From positions 744,001 through 808,000 of the forward strand of contig CAWUHX010000149.1 of NCBI GenBank assembly GCA_963922205.1: a stretch of 64,000 bases of DNA, written 5' to 3'. The DNA comes from Romanomermis culicivorax. Taxonomy: Eukaryota > Nematoda > Enoplea > Mermithida > Mermithidae. This document shows positions 54,538 through 64,000 of this stretch, piece after piece. Position numbers and translations under genes: made by a program. The stretch's first letter is position 1. Each line of letters starts with the position of its first letter. The notes beneath the pieces are model-generated. The model made no database searches. It was not told the DNA's origin and saw nothing but the letters and a program-made list of their open reading frames with translations.

Positions 54538-56905
54538 ATTGAAAATTTGTGATGGGGCAGAAAGAAGAGTATTCTTGCTTGAATAGTTGCCAAGCTAGAA
54601 AAAGAAGCGAAGTAGATTTTTGAGAACTTGGGTTAAAGTTGGAAAAAATTCACTTCCGTTATATTGGATTTTCATTGTTTCTCAGAAAAAGTTTTCCATG
54701 TCTGTGAAAAATTACATTCTGCGGCATCGTACATTTTGTCCTTCTCCTGGCATCAACTGCAGTGAAAGTTTTCTATATGAAATTTATATGCACATGACTT
54801 CAAATGTAAAAAAATGGTAAACCAATAAACCAACTCCCCACCGATTCAAAACTTCTGCCTCTCACACTAGCTGAAAAATGGTGAGGGAGACATATCATAG
54901 TCATAATCTCAACATTAAGCTCGTTGTAGTCCTGATGACATTTGATCGAACTTGAGATCGAACCGAGTCGTCTTTTTGTTCGAGACTATCCTGAGCTGGA
55001 GCTTAGACCCCTTTAGTGCAACTGGGCCTTGGTTACTTATAGACTGAATTCCATACGATATGTTATATAAAATGAGTGAATTGAACGTATCTTACACAAT
55101 CGATTTAGTTCTAAGACTTTGTGCTGTAGCCTTTTCTAAAAAATGTGTCACTTTCCTGGAGTTGATTCCTGTTTTGTTGACACTAAATTTAGCAAGAAAG
55201 CTCACGCAGTTAGAAGCACCCATGGGTGAGGGAGGACATGGGGAGTACAAACTACCACAATGGTTCTGAAACTGAAAGATTTGTTATGAAAAATAATTTT
55301 TCGCTCAACTTTTTTTGAATTTTGTCACAAAAAACGCCAAAAAACCAAGGTCCACCCCTGTGCCCTCCTCAAAATTTCGGAGATGCACATGTTTGGTAGG
55401 AAAGTGTGTTGATGCACTCAGCTGCAGAATATACTTTTTCACAGACACGGAGAATTTTTTTGAGAAAGAATAGAAATCCAATATAAAGAAAGTGAATTTT
55501 TTCCAATTTCAATCCAAGTTCTGGAAAACCTAGTTCACATCTTTTTCTAGCTTGGCAACTATCCAAGCAAGTATATTCTTTTTTCTGCCTTATCGGCGCA
55601 TTTTCTAATAAACTAGTTCAACCCTTTCTAGTGGGCTTCAGTCATGGATACCTTTGTAGAAGCACATTGAAGTTTTAAATTTGGTTATCTTCACATAAAC
55701 GAAACAATAAGAAACAATCTTAAAGCTACGAATTCTCACTCTCGGTAGAAGTAAAATATGTATAAACCGCACAGAAAACGTTGTAAACAGCGTGTGAAGT
55801 GGCCATTTCTATTGAATTTACCATGATCAAGAACCATTCAACCCAAAAAAGCACAGAAATCCCTATGTTTACACGCATGACTATTTTTTGTTTAAAGTGA
55901 CTGCGTCCATTGAATTCCCCATGCTCATAAACCTTTTCCTCCTAAAATCGCAGAAAGACATTTGTATACACTCAATATAATTTTGTGTGTAAAGTGATCA
56001 CATTCATTAAAGTCCCGTGGCCGAAAACGCCTTGGACAAAAAATCACAAAAATGATAATTTTTTTGTGTAAAGTGACCGCATTCATTGAAATACCCGTGG
56101 TTCAAAACTCCTTGCCCCAAATTATCACGAAAAAACGCTTGTTTACACCCGAGATAATTTTTCGTATAGAACGATCGCGTCCACCAAATTCCCGATAATC
56201 AAAAACCCCCTCCTCCAACATTCATGGGAGTAAGTTCATTTACAGATTTTTTGTGTAAAATGACTGCATCCATTCAAGTCGTTTTGGTCGAAAACCCCTT
56301 CCACCAAAAAATCACGAAAATACGTTTGGTTACACCCGGGATAAATATTTGTGTAAAGTGAAGGCATTCATTAAATTCCCCGTCGTCGAAAACCCCTTTC
56401 ACAAAATTATTACGAATATACGTTTGTTTACACCCAGATTTTTTGTGTAAGGTGACTATGTCCATCAAATTCCCAATGGTCGCAAACCCCTTCCACCAAA
56501 AAATTACAGAAATACGCTTCGTTACACCTGGGATAGTTTTTTGTGTAAAGTGATCGGAATCGTTAAATTCCCCGTGGTCAAAAACCCCTTCCACCAAAAA
56601 AAATCACGAAAATACGCTGATTTACACCCTGAATAAGTTTTCGTGTAAAGTGACTGGGTCCATCGAATTCGCTTCGGTCGAAAATCCTTAAACCAGGTTC
56701 AATTGAAAGGGCACCGTGGTGCATAATGTTGCAAAAATTATTTTTTTTGAAACCGTAAGTTTATAAAACAAAATTATCAAATTTTGCGGTTTCCGGGACT
56801 TTGGACAACCATATAATAGAATGGAGGCCATATTTCAAAAAAATAAAAAATCACATTTGAGATTGCACCCCCCCCCCTCCAAGATGCTTAGGCCGAAGTA
56901 TAGAC
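54538..56905 (+). repeat. Composite repeat copy C6, 3' truncated
   Basis: R1 (54538-55617, left tip lost, middle shortened), link with AGTGGGCTTCAGTCATGG, ~98-bp array (about 55800-56700, nine units) and the start of the tail. The copy breaks at GGCCGAAGTATA (56905), before the hairpin, where retroelement sequence begins. Confidence 0.7.
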
Positions 56906-56999
56906 AATGACTACAAAAGCACACCTCACAATTAATGAGACAAAAATACTTGGAGCAAGTAAGTCCCATGACTAACTAAGGACCTGCACCCCCAGCCGC

Positions 57000-57600
57000 A
57001 CCTTTTAACAAATTCAGAGGTAATAATTTTAGAAATCCATTTGGTAGTCCATCCTATAGAGGATGAGGCAGTCAGAGCATGGGCACCCAGTGTGGTAGTT
57101 ATGGTAACAACCCCTCCTGGCCTCAGCAACCACAACCACCTGCATCATCTCCTGCTCCCCTTGCACCTACACCCATGCCACAACCTAATACTAATGCAAT
57201 TTTGACACCCAACACAATTCTTGGACAGCTTATTGACCTCTTGCAGAAAAATCAGATCAGGCGACAAACCCAAACCCCCCTCGTCCTGCTGCACCAGTGC
57301 AACCCCCTAGTGTCTCCTAAATGTGACTATATTGTGGTTATCACTGTGTGTTTGGAAATTCTACTGAACGATGCATAAAATTGCAAGAAAATGCAGTGCA
57401 AAATCCAGGTGTAGATATTATTGTTTATTACCACAATACCCCTGAGAATTCTCATCAACCGTGCCTGCCCCTGCAAGCGAATCAACCATGGTTTGTAACT
57501 TCTTCCTATATCTGCCGAAGTTATGGTGGTCATACCACACCTTCCAGGGGACCACCAGCATGTAGGCAATCAGTGTATTACAGTAACCCACCTTGAAATC
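57000..57600 (+). pseudogene. Ty3/Gypsy-type gag remnant
   Basis: A Pro/Gln-rich frame (ASSPAPLAPTPMPQPNTNAI) with a TILGQLIDLLQKNQ helix precedes CGYHCVFGNSTERC, which resembles a retroviral-type Cys/His knuckle after a frame change. By position it is the gag of the Gypsy-like element whose protease and RT follow. It has several frame breaks. Confidence 0.45.
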
Positions 57601-57822
57601 TGAATGTTCTAAGTATAGGTGAGAATTTTAGTGCGCAAAACCAGTTTCCCACCCAGTGTTACAATTCAAACTATGTAGTTTCAAACTCACCTTTGACTTC
57701 TAATCAAGATCAAAGAAATACTGCCCCTACTATACAATATAATTCTATTAATATTTCTAGGGATAACTTGCAGACAAAAAAAGCAAGAGCCAATTGTTAG
57801 CAATTCAAAAGAAAATGAAACT

Positions 57823-58284
57823 ATGTCATTTTATAACAACGAATTTGTGCCTCTATTGGAAAAAGCCAGAGGTAATAAAAACGAAATTTCACAAAATTTA
57901 ACTATTTTTCAGGATAGAATGAATACGGTTGGAAATATCACCACTTTAGTAAGTCACACTGACAATCCTCCCAGTTACTTTCGGCAATTGACACTGATAG
58001 AAATTATGTTTTTACAAAGATATTACAAAACCCGCCCTCTGGAGATCAAAGCTAAAATAGGAAATTGGAAAGGGTTGGTCCTTTTGGACACTGGAGCCAC
58101 AATGTTTATTATGGGGTGTAATGTGTATCAACACATCACTCATGGGGATCCTATGAACCTCCCGACCTCCGAGTATATTACAGTAGCCAATGTTACCAGG
58201 TACGAGTGTAACAATATTTTGGAGAAATATGTTAATTATGTAAATGCATCTTATAATTACGTCTGTAATATTAGTGCATAAATT
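57823..58284 (+). pseudogene. Ty3/Gypsy-type aspartic protease region
   Basis: The 152-codon frame holds IKAKIGNWKGLVLLDTGATM, the retropepsin DTGA active-site motif in its expected context. It ends before the second protease block. The protease would process gag-pol. After it, 58285-59300 is a stretch with no clear pol similarity, probably an insertion. Confidence 0.65.
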
Positions 58285-59380
58285 ATTCATGTTTCATATT
58301 TTTCTTTGTAAACACTTCACTTTCCAGACATTTTGGCTGGAATTCATTATTGTTTTATAACTCACTGTTCCACAATATTTCTCAAGTAGCACTTTTCACA
58401 TTTCTTTCTTATTATGTAATTTTGAGCAGAGCGGCATCAGATTCATCAAAAAAGTAATTAAGGGCTTTCAAAGCAAGGGCCGACATGGCCCTGCGAAAAT
58501 AAAGTTATGGTACATATTATATACGTCATAGTCAGAAGGAATATGGACCTACTGTTGGCAGGTACAAGGAGTAGTGATGGACCTACCCTTTTCAAAAAAC
58601 GTGTTCATTGCGAGAAGGGTCAAGAGGATATTATCCCTAAAAATGAAGACTGGGACATCTGTCAGACTCCCCAGTCAGTCGAAGATTTTTTCTCATTACA
58701 AGACAGTCGATCTTAGAGCTGAATGGTTCTTTTTGGTTTTGCATATTTTTCGTGTGCATTTGGATAGCGATCTATCCACTCAACGTCTATTTTTGTGAAA
58801 TGGTACCCGGCGTACCTTGAAACTTTTAGCATATAAGGGGGCGTTGCCCCTTTGCACTTTGTTCTATTTTATTCGTTTTTTCCTTGTAACCCTACGACCA
58901 GCAGGTCCTCATTGACCCCAATCAGAAAAGCCGCAGCCCAACGTTTCTCTTGGTGTATCCACGAATCTGGTGCCATCCGTTTTCGTCTTTGCCTTCATCC
59001 ATATTACATTCGCATTTTTCTGTCGCACTTGCCACATAGGATTAACTTGTACGTAAGATTGTGATAAATAAATTATATCAAAGAAAACCATGCATTTCTG
59101 TCCATAGTCAACAGGATCCCCCAACCTAACCCTGGCACAGTAGCCAATGGACAATTAGTCCCGAGGCCCAGACCAGTGAATTTTTAATACAAAATTGGAA
59201 TATCTAGGCACTCATAGTGTCGACTATACAGTGTTAGTGTCAACCCAAGTTTACCATAATAATCAGAACTGACTTCCTGGCACATGAAGACATGGGTGCC
59301 ATATTTGAATTTTGAAATAAGAGCCTTACGATGGCAGACAAACAGGTAAGCTTAATGTACAATGCCCGGAATCTCCTTTA
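58285..59380. other. Insertion-like stretch between protease and RT
   Basis: No gene recognised. Short frames on both strands lack family resemblance. CAAAGCAAGGGCCGACATGGCCC near 58470 holds a small palindrome. Confidence 0.3.
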
Positions 59381-59389
59381 AAAGGAATT

Positions 59390-61610
59390 ATGTGTCCATC
59401 TCTGCCACTCCCACCAGCAACAAACTTCATACCACCAACATCATCTTCTATTAATGAGTTAAGTCTTACGCAACCAATAATATCGACAAAAAACGTTTTA
59501 ATACAATCTTACACCAATCAGATAATTTATGGATTAGTCTGCTCAGGAGAAAAATTTTCGAATTCACCTCCATGTATTGTGGCGATGGATAACAAATCGT
59601 CTATAGTATTAATTGAACCCACTTTTATTCATCCACAAGTCAACCAATTCCCTGTGGTGGTGATAAACGATTCGAATGAAATCATAAAGGTGAGTAAAAA
59701 TGAAGTTATAGGTAAAATAGCAATGCTTGTGCACAAGGTCATGTCCTCCTCTAATGCTTCTGCACTGCTGCAAACCAAAACCATCAAAATTCTTCCACCT
59801 CACATCGACAAAATGGTAGCTAAATCGAATGTAGAAGCCATGCTAAAAGGTAAATTACATGATTGCCATGCTAAAAGGTAAATTACATGATTTTTTACTT
59901 GCAAATCATTCTGCTTTTAGTCTAGCAGCGGATTCACCCACCCTGACCCATTTAGTACAACACACAATCAATACCGGAGATGCCAGACCAGTCGCAAAAC
60001 ATTATTACCATGCCCCTATTCAACAATGACATATTGTCAGGGAACATATCCAAGACATGCTAGATAAGCAGTTAATAGAGCCTAGTCAGTCCCCATGGGC
60101 CACCCCTTATTTCTTGTTTCCAAAAAAGACAGGTCTTGGAGGCCTGTCATAGATTCTAGGGGCATTAATAATGTTACCAAAGATGATAAGTACCCTCTCA
60201 CAAGGATGGATGATTACTTAGACAGCTTGGGAGGGGCTAGGTACTTCACGATGTTCAATCTGGAAAGCTGCTACTGACAAGTCCCAAAGGCCCCAGAGTC
60301 CAAGGAAAAAATAGCTTTTATTTCACAAGGTTTTTGCCAGTTTACGGTAATGCCATTTGGCCCTAAAAATGCTCCCATGGAATTTCAAAGGTTAATAAAG
60401 CGTGTTTTACAAACCTTATGTTTGGAAAATTTGCCTTGTTTACATTGATGATATCATTGTCTTTTCAGTAATGTTCGACCAACATTTAGAAAATTTACAA
60501 ATTGTTTTTAACTGTCTCCAAGCTGCTAATTTAACATTAAAACCTGAAAATTCTGACTTTTTGCCAAAACAGGTGAGCTTTTTATGTCATATTTTGAATA
60601 CAGATGGTATTCAAAACTGGGCCCTAAAAAGTTCAAGGCCATAGCCAAATTCGACTTTCCCGGAAACCACAAAGCCCTACAACATTTTTTGGGCATGGTC
60701 CACTGGTGTAAACACGTTATTAAAGGCCTTGCACAAATGGCCGGCCCATTATACAAACTTTTGCAAGAAGATGTAAGTGGCAAATTACTAAAAATCACAT
60801 TTCTGCATTTAAGGCAATCAAAACAGCTCTCAAGTCAGTGCCATTTTTATGATACCCTGTTTACAACAATTCTGCAACATTTGTGATACAGAAAATGCTA
60901 GCAGCACTGCTATTGGAGCCCTATTGTACCAAGAAAACTCCACCGATAAATGGACAATCGCCCGTTCAAGCCGAAAATTGACCAAACACACTATTCCACC
61001 ACCAAACGAGAGTGTTTGGCATTAGTCTATGGGTTTCAAATGTACCACCACCACCTTGTCAGTTCCAAAGTCATAATCAGAACAAATCACAAGCCATTGA
61101 TGGGCATGTTTAAGGATAGCCTAGTTCAGAAAAGTCTTTGTCTCCAAATGGTAAATTTTTGTAACTTCTTTTAATTTTTCTGTAGAATATGTTCTAGGAA
61201 AAGAAAACGCTTTCACTGATTTCCTTAGCCGAAAATATGAAGTCAACAAGATAAATGATGATGAGCCATCAACTTCAAAGTCCAGCACCCATGGCGATTC
61301 AATCAGTATCATCAAAACTAAAGCCATATCCAAGCAGAAAACAGCTACCCAGCCACAAATTGACTTGGAAGCTCCCAAAACACCTGAGGAAGAGAAAATT
61401 GTGGATCCATTCGATTTACCAAACCAAGATCCCTGGCCGTTCTTACAACAATAAATTATTGATGGTCAGAAAACGGATCCCACCTTCCATCAAACATGTC
61501 AAAAATTGGATCAGCAGGTAAAAGAATTTTATTCTCTCTATAATGTCATTCATAGAGAAGGAGGGGGAACGAATGCAAAAAGCGAACCAGATTGGTGATA
61601 TGAGTGATGG
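59390..61610 (+). pseudogene. Ty3/Gypsy-type reverse transcriptase/RNase H remnant
   Basis: A linker (59390-59880) leads to the RT: DMLDKQLIEPSQSPWATP, FLVSKKDRSWRPVIDSRGIN, ARYFTMFNLESCY, FTVMPFGPKNAP and YIDDIIVFS (catalytic YIDD, near 60440). The RNase H part shows STTKRECLALVYGF and RTNHKPL. VEYVLGKENAFTDFLSRK is the usual RNase H to integrase link. Stops and frameshifts occur throughout. Sequence ends at about 61610, before the integrase core, where the minus-strand copy begins. Confidence 0.8.
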
Positions 61611-62430
61611 GTTCATGCCGGAGTTTAGGTTCGACTTGTGGCAAGGTGGCCTCAAAAGTCTTGAGGACGTCTTTAGGGTCGCCATTTACATTGTTCTAGC
61701 ATTGGAAGGTAGTTAACTTCCTAAGGTCGTCAGACATACTACTGATGGCATTGCGGATTGTCTCTTTGACATCTTCATATTCCTTCAGTGAGTATGGTGA
61801 AGTCAACAGAGCAGGTAAAGGCATATCAGTTGTTAAGGTATTAAAGGCGTTAATATTTTCATGTTTCAGATAGTGAAGATAAGATTGAGGAAAATATTGG
61901 TAACCTTTCTTGTACTGGTTACCATGCTTTGGTCCATCCAATGCCATGCGATCAGTGAAGTGGTCAGCTTCACAAGGTACAGGTTCAGAAGTGAAAATAG
62001 AATCATCAACGAGGTTGTGAAAAACCTGTTGAAGGTAGTGTATGGACATAGGTGCACCCAAGGCATGATGGAGGTTGGAAGAAGTGCCTGCTCTCATGGC
62101 TGTGGCTTCAGCCATTTGCAGATCGATGGGTTCATCAAGAAGTTTAGGATACTCTTCTGATGACCAAGGGTTAACAGGTTGAGCAGCATAGTGTTGCCGG
62201 AATTGATTCTTAGAGAGTTTAGGAGGAGCAGGTGGGAAAGCAGAACATTGAAGTATTCTTATAGAAGATGTGCCATAGGTCAATGTGGCGGGATACATCA
62301 GTTGACCATGGTTAAGATGTGTAGTTTGTGTGAAAAGATGGGAACAGGCCATCAACACCTCATCTCGCATCAATACAGGTAGAAATTCTGACAACAGTGT
62401 GGGATTACTGAGAATGTCTTTGCCCATAGG
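61560..62430 (-). pseudogene. Minus-strand gag-like ORF (243 codons) of a retroelement
   Basis: The longest intact frame here (62427-61696) is not one I recognise by motif. It is followed, past one stop, by DPKDVLKTFEATLPQVEPKL and HITNLVRFLHSFP. Its helical, charged make-up suits a gag protein, and it lies between two Gypsy-type pol regions. It is downstream of the minus-strand RT, so it would belong to another copy or a rearranged one. Confidence 0.4.
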
Positions 62431-62899
62431 TCAGATTGTGGGAAGGAGTTGTGCTGTGCAGAAGATCTTGTCCAGGAAACCATAGTGTCCTAAAGCAAGG
62501 TATAGCAGAGTTGGATAAAAGCATCTAAGCCTGTGTATGTAAGCTTCTCTCTGGACAGTTCAGGTTCCGAAGGGGTCCCGTAATACATGGGGTTTTTTGA
62601 AAAGTCATGGGTGATACAAATGGTATCCCAAGCCCACATGCAGGATATGCATGCTTTAAGGGCCGGTAAGCTATGCTTTTTCGAAAAGATCAGTTTTTTT
62701 CAATTCATTTCACAAAACTGAAAAGATTGACCATAGGTATCTTTGGGATGACCCTAGGTTGCAGTGCAAAATATAGGTGGAACTGAAGAGTATAGGGTAT
62801 GCCAGTCATAATCAGCATCAAAAGTTGTGACAATGGTGTGGTCCTTGTTGAAATGTTTGAAAAATGCTAAGCAATCGCTTTCCATGGTCACCAGAGCTT

Positions 62900-63997
62900 C
62901 AAAAACAAGAGCTGCCATCAGGGTAGGTGAGTTGAATATAGTTGCGTAAAGTTTTCATGTCAGTGTTGAAAGGTGTAAAAGAAGAATGTTTGAAGTTTGA
63001 CAAGTCCAATGTGGTTATCGATTCTGTGTCAAAGCCAATCAGAGTGTATCCACAAAAATTTGGAATCTGCACTGTAGCCAAGGTGGAGAAACTCACATTT
63101 GTTAGGTCTCAGAGTAAGATTAGCATCTCTGAGGGCTCTGAAGATCATTTGAAGATGTTCAAAATGTTGTTCGAAGGTTCTCGAGAAAATGATGATGTCA
63201 TCAATGTAAACTAAACAGATTTTCCAGATATAAGGGTGAAGAATTCTTTCCATCAGATGTTGAAATTCTTCAGGTGCGTTTTTTGAGCAAAAGGTTAGAA
63301 CCTTAAAGCGAAAAAATCCTTCCTGACAGATGAAGGTAGTTTTATCACGAGATTCAGGTGATCATCAATTCCTGGAATTGGAAAATGATCACTGGGAGTA
63401 ACTTGGTTAATACATCATTAGTCAACTACAGGATGCCATGAACCATCCTTCTTTTTTACCAGAAAAAGAGGGGCAGCCGATGGGGACATGGAGGGTTCAA
63501 TGAAGTCTTTATCTAGCATTTCTTGAATATGGAATCTGACTATAGGATGTTGTTCAATGTGGGCAAAATAGTAGTGTCTAGCGATGGGTTGAACATCGCC
63601 AGTATCAATGTTTATTGTGAGTTCCTGAGTAAAGGTAGGAGAGTCACCAGGTAAGCTGAAGGCATCATGATACTTTTTGAGTATATCTTAATAGCTTCAG
63701 CCTTCTGAGTGGGAGATACAAAGGTATTTTGAGTCAGTTTTTAAAGAGCTATATGAATTTTTTGATACTCAGAAGTATTAGGTAAAGAATGATCTAATGC
63801 AGCAGGTTGGTGATTAGCCAAATCAAGTTCTGATGCAGCTACAGCAATACAAGTGAGGGGACTCCCTCATGAGCCAGTGGGTGACTTTTCCAAAGAGTGC
63901 TTTATAATAGCAACTACTTGGTTAGTGCAAAGTTTAATACAGTTTCCAGAATTGTTGAAAAACAGAAGAGGATGGGTTCCATTACAGATATTTGTAA
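62900..63997 (-). pseudogene. Ty3/Gypsy-type RT remnant, minus strand, runs off the window
   Basis: Around 63600-63420 the minus strand reads [40 protein letters not shown] and [15 protein letters not shown]. At 63253-63029 it reads YIWKICLVYIDDIIIFSRTF with the YIDD site, then LTLRPNKCEF. These lines match the plus-strand copy at 59985-60640 closely, so both belong to one family in inverse orientation. Part of the RT between the two segments is missing or frameshifted. The 5' part lies beyond position 64000. Confidence 0.75.
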
Positions 63998-64000
63998 CCG

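Overview
The window is eukaryotic. The one host gene I can support has spliced exons with GT–AG and one GC–AG introns, long introns and an AATAAA signal. It is an arginine kinase, which points to an invertebrate. The rest is mostly decayed transposable elements, tandem repeats and short noncoding stretches. A degenerate array at 28563-28707 reads TTAGGC on the minus strand, the hexamer of nematode telomeres. That hints at an ecdysozoan but does not prove it. I see no bacterial-style gene, rRNA, CRISPR array or clear functional tRNA.

Layout: 254-3854 holds a composite repeat: a palindromic-ended 'R1' element, an inserted GGCCGAA minisatellite, a ~98-bp tandem array and a 3' hairpin. 4351-12624 is a PIF/Harbinger-like transposon with matching terminal inverted repeats. 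It holds a broken nuclease, a coiled-coil accessory ORF and a nested NeSL-like LINE (C2H2 fingers, Ulp1-like protease, RT, restriction-like endonuclease, then an SGNH-hydrolase ORF). 13917-16827 is a TIR element with a TCA target duplication that encodes a MADF-domain protein. 16841-19411 is another TIR element with no recognisable gene. 19703-24495 carries two more composite repeats.

From 24698 to 53530 I infer one plus-strand gene of 12 coding exons. Exons 7-12 encode a complete arginine kinase. Exons 1-6 encode an unusual ~250-residue Ser/Ala/Pro/Gly-rich N-terminal extension built from phase-1 cassette exons. Its introns hold minisatellites, a foldback-like element with a telomere-like core inserted in a tRNA-like sequence, hAT-like MITEs, retroelement fragments, a 9.4-kb TIR-bounded block with a Tx1/L1-like LINE, a dead mariner transposase, and two composite repeats in inverse orientation.

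After the gene, 54538-56905 is another composite repeat. 57080-61610 (plus strand) and 61560-64000 (minus strand) are decayed Ty3/Gypsy-type sequences with related reverse transcriptases facing each other. Apart from arginine kinase, nearly every coding remnant has frameshifts, stops or lost catalytic residues, so the picture is of one active gene in an old, deeply nested repeat landscape.
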